DNA from: Bacteroidia bacterium
Lineage (GTDB): Bacteria; Bacteroidota; Bacteroidia; Bacteroidales; Prolixibacteraceae
Assembly: GCA_026391315.1 (NCBI GenBank)
Contig: JAPLDT010000014.1
Location: 1-64,000, forward strand
Length of the DNA stretch: 64,000 nucleotides
Direction: 5' to 3'
Under the pieces are notes generated by a model. That model was not told the DNA's origin, made no database searches, and saw only the letters and a program-made list of their open reading frames with translations. Shown here piece by piece: positions 1 to 8,918 of this stretch. A program made the translations under genes and the position numbers. Each line of letters starts with the position of its first letter. Positions within the stretch are counted from its first letter, which is position 1.

Positions 1-705
1 GCAGACGGAATCAGAGCAATTCTTTTTAGCGTTTTTTCGATCAAATTAACCGGAGCTAAGATTGAATCAATCGAGGTCAGAAATTATACTGCCCCACTTT
101 TCAAATAATTTTTAAAAAATGAATTTTTAGAACCTCCCTTAAGAGAAATATTTTTAGGTGACAATTCTATTGCTAAACTAACGCAAATACAACTTGAAGG
201 AATCAAGCCACTTATTGTAAAACACGATGTTTACAAGTGTAATAGTTATACTTATATATCTGCAACGGAAAGAGAAAGCATACGATTTGGTACTTCAATT
301 GGTGCTGGTTTATCTTTTCTTAGTGTCGGAAATAATCCTCAATCCAAACTAATTTCATATGTTGCCATTAAATACTATATCCAGCCTATTGATAAATCTG
401 TACCATCACAAAGTTATGATTGGAAAAATTTTAATAGATATTCTATTCTGTTCGGTGCAGTAATCAATCCTCCTAAATATCAAGGTTCGTCTTTAAATAC
501 TGTAATAGGTATTTACCCTGTACTAGGATTCTGTATAGATTTGGATAAAGATAGATTTACTTCTTTAGATATTGGATTGACCATGTTTGAACAAAAAAGT
601 TTAAGTGATGTAGACAGTAAAACTAGTTTCCATACTGCTCCTTTTATCTCACTTAGTATTGATCTAAATATTTTTAACCGAATGAGTGCTCTGATTAAAA
701 AATAA
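1..705 (+). pseudogene. Interrupted hypothetical ORF, 5' end outside window
   Basis: One reading frame (frame 1) runs from the window edge to a TAA at 703-705 and is broken only by an in-frame TAA at 106-108. The frame after that stop has no early ATG; the first is near 583. About 234 codons of protein-like sequence are therefore split by one stop. The segment after the stop alternates glycines, aromatics and short hydrophobic stretches, such as TSIGAGLSFLSVGNN and SILFGAVINPP, which is compatible with a beta-barrel or cell-surface protein. No family is recognised. It lies 16 bases before the next gene in the same AT-rich block. It could be a true pseudogene, a sequencing error, or two genes with the second starting at a non-ATG codon. 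Confidence 0.5.
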
Positions 706-721
706 CTTAAAACCATACACT

Positions 722-1060
722 ATGAAAATTCAACTAAACCAAACACAAATTGAAACGACATATAAGGTAAATTTAACAATAACAGGGAAAATTGATAAAG
801 TGGAAAATGGACTATTAACCATAGTGGCATCTATTCCGCAAAAAGCAAAGTGTTTTTTCGCTAATGATGACGATGTTGAAATCAAGGAAATAACTGTTTT
901 TAAAAAAAATGTAAAAAAAGCGGATAAAATGGAGTTCAGTTTTAACATTGCATTTGATTTTAAAAATGTTTCGGAAGATGTGCTTTTAAAACTCTCGATA
1001 ACTGCACAACAATTTACAATTCAATGTAAAACCCAAATTAATACTTTAATAAAAAAATGA
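722..1060 (+). CDS. Small hypothetical protein of AT-rich accessory block
   Basis: This 112-residue protein has no signal peptide or membrane segment. Alternating hydrophobic residues (KVNLTITGKID, LLTIVASIP, FSFNIAFDF, LLKLSITAQQFTIQCK) suggest a small all-beta fold. No family is recognised. Its stop overlaps the start of the following lipoprotein gene by four bases (ATGA at 1057-1060), so the two are probably translationally coupled. The preceding broken ORF ends 16 bases upstream, giving an operon-like layout. Base composition is clearly AT-rich compared with enolase downstream, which hints at horizontal acquisition (inference). Confidence 0.6.
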   Translation: MKIQLNQTQIETTYKVNLTITGKIDKVENGLLTIVASIPQKAKCFFANDDDVEIKEITVFKKNVKKADKMEFSFNIAFDFKNVSEDVLLKLSITAQQFTIQCKTQINTLIKK

Positions 1061-1773
1061 AAAATTACTATTTATTTATAATTATTTCTTTATGCTGTTT
1101 GGGATGTACTAAATTAGAGGACCCAACAAGAGGAGTAAATATTAATGATATTTTCTCCATCACTCTTGATAAGGAATATGTTCTAGCCAATTCACAAGAT
1201 TTTGTTAATATCAACGTAACCTTGAAAGAGTTGTGTGACCCAAATTATGATGTATCATTTGAAATAGATAATGGAAAATTTTCAGGTGTTGCTCCTGATA
1301 AGAACAATGATGAAGGTAAAAAAATGACAATAAAAGCATCTGGTAAATTTGTTCAGGCAAGATTGATTTCTGACAATAAAGTTGTTGATAAAGTAACAAT
1401 AAGAGTAAGCCTTGGCTTATATAAAAAGGACACTACAATTATTTTTATAGCTGCCAATCCAGATGATTTGGAATTAATACCTGATAAGCATCGTATTAAA
1501 GCGGATGGTATAGATAAAGGAATAATAAAAGTTAATGCAACTAGATTAGCAGGAAAAGGTAAGGTTTCTGATGATATTAAGATTTACCTCAATACAGAAT
1601 CAGCTGACACTGTAAAGAATCATGTTCCAAGTTATTGTTCTCTATTGGATGAAACAGGCGAATTCTCTATATATTCAATTAACAATAAACCGGGTGTAGT
1701 TACAATTAAGGCAACATTTATTGATGACAATAACAAAACAAAAACAAAAACTATTCCAATTGAATTTTATTAA
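1057..1773 (+). CDS. Putative lipoprotein with bacterial Ig-like (Big_1-type) domain
   Basis: The 238-residue product begins MKNYYLFIIISLCCLGC, a short basic N-terminus, hydrophobic core and lipobox-like LCCLGC. It is probably acylated at that cysteine and anchored in the outer membrane or periplasm. The rest is beta-rich. Residues about 145-235 contain a pattern typical of invasin/intimin-type bacterial Ig domains: IPDKHRIKADGIDKGIIKV, then a strand-rich stretch ending in GVVTIKATF. It is coupled to the gene before by an ATGA overlap. It may be the surface component of the 722-4325 block, but the 250-base gap before the next gene makes co-transcription with the DUF2589-like gene uncertain. 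Confidence 0.6.
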   Translation: MKNYYLFIIISLCCLGCTKLEDPTRGVNINDIFSITLDKEYVLANSQDFVNINVTLKELCDPNYDVSFEIDNGKFSGVAPDKNNDEGKKMTIKASGKFVQARLISDNKVVDKVTIRVSLGLYKKDTTIIFIAANPDDLELIPDKHRIKADGIDKGIIKVNATRLAGKGKVSDDIKIYLNTESADTVKNHVPSYCSLLDETGEFSIYSINNKPGVVTIKATFIDDNNKTKTKTIPIEFY

Positions 1774-1846
1774 ACTAAAATAACTGCACTCAATAAGGCT
1801 CATACTCCATGCGGGTTTCAGTGCAATTTGCAAGCTCAGATCTTGC

Positions 1847-1923
1847 TGCCAAAGTTCGTAACAAGTGATAGGTTTGCGTCCACGTTATCTCGTACGGCGC
1901 ATCGCCCCGATAGTTATAAGGCA
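1847..1923. repeat. Possible attC-like imperfect palindrome
   Basis: The 251-base gap between the lipoprotein and DUF2589-like genes contains a 77-base imperfect palindrome. Its outer boxes are TGCC..GTAAC on the left and GTTATAAGGCA on the right, followed inward by AGTGATAGGTTTGCG opposed to GCATCGCCCCGATAG. The outer-box/inner-box arrangement is like integron attC sites and like the better example at 26472-26619, but pairing is weaker here. A separate short pair, TGCACT at 1785-1790 and AGTGCA at 1820-1825, lies just after the lipoprotein stop and could be a weak terminator. Confidence 0.3.
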
Positions 1924-2024
1924 TTTAACAAAAATGGAATAAGTAACGAACAGACAAATAATGTTTAACAGGTAAGCCGAAAACTGAATAGAGTAGGCAT
2001 AAATAATTTAGACAAGGAAATATT

Positions 2025-2939
2025 ATGGCAAATCCAGGAACAGAATTAGCTGCGCTCGATTTTGGGAATCTAATCGGGGGTCCACTTAATGCAGTTATTA
2101 CTGCACAAGCAATGGCTGCACAATCTACTGCAACCTTTATAAAAGATGTTGGTTTTTATAAAGAAGGAACTATGATAAATGGTGTTGATGTTGGAAACAC
2201 TCCTGTTTATGTTGATTTCAAATATCCAAAAGAAATCATGCCTTATCAGCCTGGCAAAATTTGGTTAAAGGTCTTTTCAATTGAATTAATAAATGGCGGA
2301 AGCGGGTATGATTCTTCAGATTTAATAAGTTTAATTAATGATGGAACTGAAGAAGCAACTGCGGATATATCAGGTTTTACTATTACAGTTGATGATACAA
2401 CAAAAGCAATAACAGCTATCATTCCTGCAACTGGATTCGATGGTGGCAAATATATAACCCCTCCAACAGCAAAGATTACTAAAAGTGGTGGAGCAGTAAG
2501 TACTGGAACAGGTGCAACTATTACTGTAAAAACAAACATTCAAAGTATAGATAATCCTGTTAGCGCAGTGTATCAGGACATGAAATTTTCAGTACCAATT
2601 TTAACAATGCTACCTATCCCATTTATAAAGGTTGATATAATAACGATTGACTTTAATGCAAAGATTACTTCTATGGAGACACAGAATCAAAGTGAGGATC
2701 TTTCTGTAGGTGTGAATCTTGAGGTAAAGCAACGTTGGCCTTCAGGTTCAGCTAAACTAAATGTTGCGGTTGCATACAAAAAATCAAGTTCTAGCGGTTC
2801 AAGTATAGAGCGTACATATTCAATGGCAATACATGTGCAAGCTTCACAAGATGAAATGCCGGATGGAATGCAAAAGCTCCTAGGTATCTTGGAGGGTGCT
2901 ATGATATCTACCCCCGGTGCTATAACATCAGGAAATTGA
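2025..2939 (+). CDS. DUF2589-like protein with inserted tail-fibre-like segment
   Basis: This 304-residue cytoplasmic protein has an N-terminus (LAALDFGNLIGGPLNAVITA, then AQSTATFIKDVGF) that matches my memory of the DUF2589 family, whose function is unknown. The C-terminal half (VDIITIDFNAKITSMETQ, then a Ser-rich loop and MAIHVQASQDEMPDGMQKLL) fits the same family's second conserved block. Between them, residues about 85-175 form an insert with GGSGYDSSD..., GFDGGKYITPPTAKITKSGG and STGTGATITV. This is the GxGY...P-x-V-x-I-x-GG-x-G-A pattern common in phage tail and baseplate proteins. The gene starts at an ATG 38 bases after AATAATG-type sequence without a clear ribosome site. It leads an operon-like run with 3028-3750 and 3771-4325. 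The family assignment is from memory and needs an HMM check. Confidence 0.55.
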   Translation: MANPGTELAALDFGNLIGGPLNAVITAQAMAAQSTATFIKDVGFYKEGTMINGVDVGNTPVYVDFKYPKEIMPYQPGKIWLKVFSIELINGGSGYDSSDLISLINDGTEEATADISGFTITVDDTTKAITAIIPATGFDGGKYITPPTAKITKSGGAVSTGTGATITVKTNIQSIDNPVSAVYQDMKFSVPILTMLPIPFIKVDIITIDFNAKITSMETQNQSEDLSVGVNLEVKQRWPSGSAKLNVAVAYKKSSSSGSSIERTYSMAIHVQASQDEMPDGMQKLLGILEGAMISTPGAITSGN

Positions 2940-3027
2940 TTTATTTCATTTAGCGGACACCCAAATTATTTAATTGAGTGTCCGCTATAAATACATAATG
3001 TTGTATTACAAATTATAAATATATCCT

Positions 3028-3750
3028 ATGGCCAAATTAGGTACTTTTTTAGGAGGAATACTTTCTAGTATCAGTGATGCAAGGGTTAACTCCGATATTC
3101 AATCTGTTAAAATAGCAGATGAATATTCAAAGAACGACTTATTAAAGCATTTTGCTGTTCCCAGAATGAGATTTGATAAGGTAGAGGTAAATGTCCCTGT
3201 TGCCATAAATGAATTAATTGAAAAAAGTCAAAAAGTTTATGAACCCATTGACAACAAGAGTTTTTCATCAAAAGCTTTTCAGCAAATATTAAAATCTCTA
3301 TTGGTAAGTAGTTTACCAAGCGATGTTTCAAAAACTTTAAAAACTACTATTGCAGAGCATATCCACCTTGCAGAAGCAAAAATAAGAGTAAATCAAATTG
3401 AGAATGTGTTGGACGATTTTTCCAAAAATATTGCTTTAAAAATTGTTGACTTAGCAGATTTAATCTTTAAAGATTCAGAAAGAAAAAAATTAAACAAAGA
3501 TGAACTTTTACAACTCCAAAATAATATTGCCAAAGGATTACAAGAATCATTGAAAGATGAGATTAAATTTAATTCTGAAAATAAAGTCCTTGAATCTTTG
3601 GAGGTTATAGTAGAATCTCACAAGTTACGTGATATCAAGCCTGAAAATATAATAATGATAAAAATGACTGTGACAGAACAGGCGATGGAATGGATTAATA
3701 TGGAAAATATTAATGGAGATGTTGTTACCAAATTAATGCCCGAATCATAA
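3028..3750 (+). CDS. Hypothetical partner of DUF2589-like protein
   Basis: The product has 240 residues, no signal peptide and no membrane helix. The N-terminus MAKLGTFLGGILSSISDARV is followed by a stretch ending HFAVPRMRFDKVEVNVPVAI. A Gly/Ser-rich start, then 'PR-hydrophobic', then a 'V-x-V-P' strand is an arrangement I associate with proteins encoded beside DUF2589 genes, though I cannot confirm this. The middle (residues 90-180) is helical and charged (LNKDELLQLQNNIAKGLQES). The C-terminus contains short strands (ENIIMIKMTVTEQAMEWI). The gene lies 88 bases after the DUF2589-like gene and 20 bases before the next, in the same AT-rich composition. A complex with either neighbour is an inference. 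Confidence 0.55.
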   Translation: MAKLGTFLGGILSSISDARVNSDIQSVKIADEYSKNDLLKHFAVPRMRFDKVEVNVPVAINELIEKSQKVYEPIDNKSFSSKAFQQILKSLLVSSLPSDVSKTLKTTIAEHIHLAEAKIRVNQIENVLDDFSKNIALKIVDLADLIFKDSERKKLNKDELLQLQNNIAKGLQESLKDEIKFNSENKVLESLEVIVESHKLRDIKPENIIMIKMTVTEQAMEWINMENINGDVVTKLMPES

Positions 3751-3770
3751 TTTATTAAATTAATTCTACC

Positions 3771-4325
3771 ATGCAAGTTTCATTATTATCCATTATAGAA
3801 CCTCTAAAAATTAAGTTGCTCGCATACCCGGATTTGGTTGATCGTTTAAAAAATAAAGATTATAATTTTTTAGAATTACTCGAAAACTGGATGAAGGAAA
3901 CTGAGACTATTCTAAAAAATAATAATATTGCACAATGTGCTAAAATTGCTGGTTTAAGAAGTAAGATTATTGCACCAATATTTGATATATCTCAGGGACG
4001 TTCCACCAAAAAACGGCAATTTCACACTGCAGCAGAATCAATGTATGAAATACAGATCACTATATTATCAGTAATAACTCCTTATGAACAAAAGGTTAAT
4101 GATGCACGGGATTTATTGAAACATCTATTAAATGTCTTAAAACAATCAGGCGCATTAAAATATACTGATGGAGCTGATTTTCAATATTTTATTAATCAAA
4201 TATGGACATTATTTTCAACGCATGAACAATTAAAACCGAGCATGGTCACTATTCTAACACTTATTTCTCAAGTAGATGCGCTTAGGATAATAGCAGAAGA
4301 AATAGAATTACCGGAGTGGATATAA
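3771..4325 (+). CDS. Hypothetical all-helical protein
   Basis: This 184-residue protein appears almost entirely alpha-helical (LLSIIEPLKIKLLAYPDLVD, LLKHLLNVLKQSGALKY). It has no signal peptide, transmembrane segment or known motif. It follows the previous gene by 20 bases and is the last gene of the AT-rich 722-4325 block. Its composition and spacing suggest co-transcription with the DUF2589-like gene. No function can be assigned. Confidence 0.55.
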   Translation: MQVSLLSIIEPLKIKLLAYPDLVDRLKNKDYNFLELLENWMKETETILKNNNIAQCAKIAGLRSKIIAPIFDISQGRSTKKRQFHTAAESMYEIQITILSVITPYEQKVNDARDLLKHLLNVLKQSGALKYTDGADFQYFINQIWTLFSTHEQLKPSMVTILTLISQVDALRIIAEEIELPEWI

Positions 4326-5957
<1,632 letters not shown>

Positions 5958-5978
5958 GAAAGCGCTTCCAATATATTG

Positions 5979-6013
5979 AAAAGGCATCCAAAAGGGTGCC
6001 TTTTCTGTTTTTT
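5979..6013 (+). terminator. Intrinsic terminator of enolase
   Basis: AAAAGGCATCC (5979-5989) pairs with GGGTGCCTTTT (5994-6004) around AAAA, with one G-T pair. A T-rich tail follows to 6013. It lies 22 bases after the enolase stop. Confidence 0.85.
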
Positions 6014-6093
6014 AGGAGATGGTAAATTTGGGAAATTGATAAAATTTGGGTAAATTGTGGATACAACGACAACGATTCGTTGAATTCCAGATT

Positions 6094-6214
6094 CCCTTCG
6101 ACCCTTAGACAGGTTCAGGGCAGTGCAGCTCAGGGACCGGGTGACGTTGAATACAATTAAAGACTCTGCGGCCCTTAGACAGGCATCGGGCAGCTGAGTT
6201 CAGGGACCGGGTGA
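6094..6214. repeat. Degenerate tandem copies of the dispersed CTTCGAC repeat
   Basis: Two related units, each starting CCCTTAGACAGG (6103 and 6172) and each ending CTCAGGGACCGGGTGAC or TTCAGGGACCGGGTGAC (by 6145 and 6214), form an imperfect direct repeat. They are diverged versions of the CCCTTCGACAGGCTCAGGG unit found closer to the GIY-YIG gene. The adjacent 6017-6060 is a T/G/A stretch almost free of C, of the kind seen after several other genes in this window. Confidence 0.6.
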
Positions 6215-6244
6215 CATAAGGGATCTCCTGCTCGACTCCCTTCG

Positions 6245-6312
6245 CCCTTCGACAAGCTCAGGGACCGAACGTTCTTGTTGTTAATTGTATCCCCTTCGAC
6301 AGGCTCAGGGAG
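6245..6312 (+). repeat. Two CCCTTCGACARGCTCAGGG units, left side of GIY-YIG gene
   Basis: Copies lie at 6245-6263 and 6292-6310, both in the CCCTTCGAC...CTCAGGG orientation. The second, extended to 6312, is the exact 21-base inverse of the copy at 6676-6696 on the other side of the nuclease gene. More copies of the same word occur at 14771-14837 and 60372-60435. Confidence 0.85.
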
Positions 6313-6365
6313 GTTATCTGAAAGATTGGGAAGAATAATAAAGTCAGCATTTAAATTGAACGAAG

Positions 6366-6671
6366 ATGATAGCCTATATGTATATTTTACTTTGTTCCAA
6401 TGGTTGTTACTATGTTGGGAGTACAACTGATCTGGGTGCCAGAATGATTGAACATCAGAATGGAGTTGGAGCCAATTTTACAAGTAAACATTTACCTATT
6501 AAATTAATCTTTTATGAAGAATTCCCCAGGATAGAGGATGCTTTTCTTCGTGAAAAGCAGATACAAGGCTGGAGCAGAAAAAAGAAAGAGGCATTAATTC
6601 ATGCACAAAAAGAATTGTTGGTTACCCTTTCAAAAAACTACACCCAATTTCATTATCCGAAATCAAACTAA
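6366..6671 (+). CDS. GIY-YIG family endonuclease
   Basis: This 101-residue single-domain protein belongs to the GIY-YIG nuclease superfamily. The two defining segments appear as MYILLCSNG (residues 5-13) and CYYVGSTTD (14-22). They are followed by the conserved R26 and H30, the GVGANFTSKHLP stretch (33-44) and the catalytic glutamate, probably E63 in LREKQIQGWSRKKK. The length matches small UPF0213-like members, whose natural substrates are poorly known. The gene stands alone and is bracketed by inverted copies of a 19-21 base repeat (left 6245-6312, right 6676-6817). The dense flanking repeats suggest a mobile or repeat-spreading unit (inference). ATG 6366 is the only plausible start. Confidence 0.85.
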   Translation: MIAYMYILLCSNGCYYVGSTTDLGARMIEHQNGVGANFTSKHLPIKLIFYEEFPRIEDAFLREKQIQGWSRKKKEALIHAQKELLVTLSKNYTQFHYPKSN

Positions 6672-6675
6672 AATG

Positions 6676-6817
6676 CTCCCTGAGCCTGTCGAAGGGCACA
6701 CAATTTTCCATCACTTCAAACAGGCCAAATAACCTCCGGTTCCTGAGCTTGTCGAAGGGGCAAGATCGCAGAAGAAATCAAAGAAAACGACGCTTCGATA
6801 TTGAGTCTGTCGAAGGG
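6676..6817 (-). repeat. Three repeat units in inverse orientation, right side of GIY-YIG gene
   Basis: Copies occur at 6676-6696 (CTCCCTGAGCCTGTCGAAGGG), 6742-6759 and 6801-6817. All are inverse to the copies on the left of the nuclease gene. The first is the exact 21-base inverse partner of 6292-6312. The other two carry one or two changes. Confidence 0.85.
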
Positions 6818-6835
6818 TGAGGATTGCAGCACGAA

Positions 6836-7306
6836 TCATCTGTTATCCACCTTCTCCGGGTACATATCGATATTCATCAGCCTGTACTCCGCCATCTGAA
6901 CAAACTTGGTGCCTGGTTTGCCGTAATTGCAGTAAGGGTCAATGCTGATGCCTCCCCTTGGGGTAAATTTTCCCCAAACTTCGATGTAACGTGGATCCAT
7001 CAGCTTGATTAGGTCCTTCATGATAATGTTGACACAGTCTTCGTGGAAATCGCCATGGTTCCGGAAACTGAATAGATACAATTTTAAACTCTTGCTCTCC
7101 ACCATTTTGCGATCCGGGATGTAACTGATATAGAGGGTTGCAAAATCAGGCTGACCGGTTATCGGACAGAGGGTAGTGAACTCCGGACAGTTGAATTTTA
7201 CCCTGTAGTCATTGTCGGGATGCTTGTTGTCGAATGTTTCCAACACCTCAGGGTGATAATTGAAATCATAAGTGGTCGACTTGCCCAAACTATTCAATTT
7301 GTCCAT
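6836..7306 (-). CDS. queF: NADPH-dependent 7-cyano-7-deazaguanine (preQ0) reductase
   Basis: QueF reduces the nitrile of preQ0 to preQ1 with NADPH, a step in making the tRNA base queuosine. The 156-residue length fits the short, single-domain type. The catalytic cysteine (C47 in FTTLCPITG) and the catalytic aspartate (D54 in GQPDFATL) are present. The substrate/NADPH segment [20 protein letters not shown], characteristic of QueF, follows. The gene overlaps the end of queC by 17 bases and is last in the yhhQ-queC-queF operon behind a preQ1 riboswitch. Confidence 0.95.
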   Translation of the reverse strand: MDKLNSLGKSTTYDFNYHPEVLETFDNKHPDNDYRVKFNCPEFTTLCPITGQPDFATLYISYIPDRKMVESKSLKLYLFSFRNHGDFHEDCVNIIMKDLIKLMDPRYIEVWGKFTPRGGISIDPYCNYGKPGTKFVQMAEYRLMNIDMYPEKVDNR

Positions 7307-7961
7307 TTGCTTCAGAATTTAAATATTTAACCAATCCTCTGTTCCTAAGTTTACACGATGGGCAGGTACCGCACCCATCCCCCGGGATGCCGTGATAACA
7401 GGTAATCGTTTGATTTCTTACCAGATCAAAAACATCCAGTTCATCGGCCATCCGCCAGATTTCAGATTTGTTGAGCCACATCAGAGGCGTATGAATGCGG
7501 TATTCATACGCCATAGAGAGATTTAGCGTTTGATTTAGCGACAGAATAAAATCGTTGCGACAATCAGGATATCCACTGTAATCCGACTGCCCCACGCCTG
7601 TTATGAGGTCATGAATATTGTTTGATTTGGCAAAAATAGCCGCATATGTGAGAAAAAGCATATTTCTGCCTTCCACCAAAGTGTTGGGAGGCCGGTGATC
7701 AGGCTGGTCAGACTCTACATTTATGTCTTTGTCTGTCAGTGCATTGTGAGATACGCTACTTAGGAGGTCCAATTCAAAAATATGCAGCGGGACACCTGCT
7801 GCTTTTGCAATATTACTGGCAGCGGTCAATTCAACAACATGTCTTTGTCCATAATTGAAAGCAATCGCCTCAACCTGAGCAAAATGTTTTTTTGCCCAGA
7901 AAAGACAGGTAGTAGAATCCTGTCCACCCGAATAAACGACCAGTGCCTTAGACCTATTCAT
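7290..7961 (-). CDS. queC: 7-cyano-7-deazaguanine (preQ0) synthase
   Basis: QueC converts 7-carboxy-7-deazaguanine to preQ0 using ATP and ammonia. The 223-residue protein starts with the ATP pyrophosphatase PP-loop SGGQDST (residues 11-17). It ends with the zinc-binding cysteine cluster [17 protein letters not shown], both diagnostic of QueC. Its start codon overlaps the yhhQ stop (ATGA, 7958-7963 region) and its end overlaps queF, so the three genes are tightly coupled. The upstream steps (queD, queE, folE) are not in this window. Confidence 0.96.
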   Translation of the reverse strand: MNRSKALVVYSGGQDSTTCLFWAKKHFAQVEAIAFNYGQRHVVELTAASNIAKAAGVPLHIFELDLLSSVSHNALTDKDINVESDQPDHRPPNTLVEGRNMLFLTYAAIFAKSNNIHDLITGVGQSDYSGYPDCRNDFILSLNQTLNLSMAYEYRIHTPLMWLNKSEIWRMADELDVFDLVRNQTITCYHGIPGDGCGTCPSCKLRNRGLVKYLNSEANGQIE

Positions 7962-8641
7962 CAGACTTGTTGGATTAAAAAAGGATTATAAGAAATAGCA
8001 TGGTCGTAAGTATCAGATCCCTCCACTTTTTTAACCCATTTCACAACGACAATTGTCAAAGGCAAAATCACAATTTCATAAATGGTTTTAATGAGGGCCT
8101 GTGTAAAGATCATGACAATCAATGCTTTAAGCGGTAAATTGCCGGCAAATGCGATCAGGATAAAAATCATAGAGTCGGCAGTTTCGCCAACCAATGTAGA
8201 AAGTATGGCCCGTACAGAAAAATTCTTTCCCTTCATCAACACCTTCACCTTACTCATCACTATGGCGTTTAAAAAGGAGCCGACAAGATAGGCCGTGAGA
8301 CTAGCAACCACAATGCGTGGCGTACTTCCCAGAATAGTGTTAAAAGCCTCCTGGTTGTGCCAGAAAGGCGCCGCAGGCACGACAATGGCAAGGGAGAAAA
8401 ACAGAACAGCCAGGATGTTTACAGCAAAACCGGACCAGATAATTAGCCGGGCCTTCCGATATCCCCATACCTCCACAATCACATCATTGATAATATAGGC
8501 GATGGGAAAAATCAGGACGCCGGCAGGTGCGGCCCAGGAACCAATTAAAATAATTTTTGTGGCTAAGATGTTGGATATCAACAAACAAATTGCAAACAGA
8601 ATTCCTGCAAGCATAAACAGGACAGAAACGGATCTTTTCAT
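7961..8641 (-). CDS. yhhQ: Queuosine precursor transporter, VUT family
   Basis: This is a 226-residue inner-membrane protein with about six hydrophobic helices, beginning MKRSVSVLFMLAGILFAICL. Family features include NILATKIILIG, IVVASLTAYLVGSFLNA and VGETADSMIFILIAFAG. YhhQ/QueT-type proteins import preQ0, preQ1 or related queuosine precursors. Its place at the head of an operon with queC and queF, directly behind a preQ1-I riboswitch, strongly supports that role. Salvage and late synthesis would be co-regulated here. The start codon is only four bases from the riboswitch tail. Confidence 0.92.
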   Translation of the reverse strand: MKRSVSVLFMLAGILFAICLLISNILATKIILIGSWAAPAGVLIFPIAYIINDVIVEVWGYRKARLIIWSGFAVNILAVLFFSLAIVVPAAPFWHNQEAFNTILGSTPRIVVASLTAYLVGSFLNAIVMSKVKVLMKGKNFSVRAILSTLVGETADSMIFILIAFAGNLPLKALIVMIFTQALIKTIYEIVILPLTIVVVKWVKKVEGSDTYDHAISYNPFLIQQV

Positions 8642-8645
8642 TTTA

Positions 8646-8676
8646 CTTGTTTTTTACGTGGTGTTCAAGCACACGG
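8646..8676 (-). promoter_or_regulatory. preQ1-I riboswitch overlapping the yhhQ ribosome site
   Basis: Read on the minus strand, 8676 to 8646 gives CCGTGTGCTTGAACACCACG followed by TAAAAAACAAG. P1 is CGTG/CACG. The loop holds CTTG, which can pair with CAAG at the end of the A-rich tail to form the P2 pseudoknot, with ACACC before the second P1 strand. This is the preQ1-I pattern of small stem, A-rich tail and H-type pseudoknot. The CAAG lies four bases before the yhhQ ATG, so ligand binding should block translation initiation. The operon content fits exactly. Confidence 0.85.
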
Positions 8677-8698
8677 AGTGAATGACTCAAATTGGCTG

Positions 8699-8706
8699 CA
8701 AAGTTA
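8699..8706 (-). promoter_or_regulatory. Probable -7 promoter element of queuosine operon
   Basis: TAACTTTG on the minus strand matches the Bacteroidota -7 consensus TAnnTTTG and would start transcription about 20 bases before the riboswitch. No good -33 TTTG is seen at the expected spacing. Confidence 0.5.
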
Positions 8707-8918
8707 TATACAATATGGGAAATGTCCTAATTTGAAGGATCCATCCAATATATTTACTTCCTTGAAAGATCAAAAAGTGAAGTTTCAACTTAATACTTCT
8801 TAAATTTTAATCTATTTTTAGCAAAAAAATTTACAAAGCTCCGGCCTTCCCCAATTTGTAATCTTTAATTTGTAATTTGTAATTATTTATCTACCATACT
8901 AACGAATAAATTTTTTCA

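Noticed and set aside
6175-6426. 83-residue minus-strand ORF across the CTTCGAC repeats
   Set aside because: It contains repeat-encoded words such as LPEPVEG and LSLSKG, known products of translating this repeat, and overlaps the GIY-YIG gene start.
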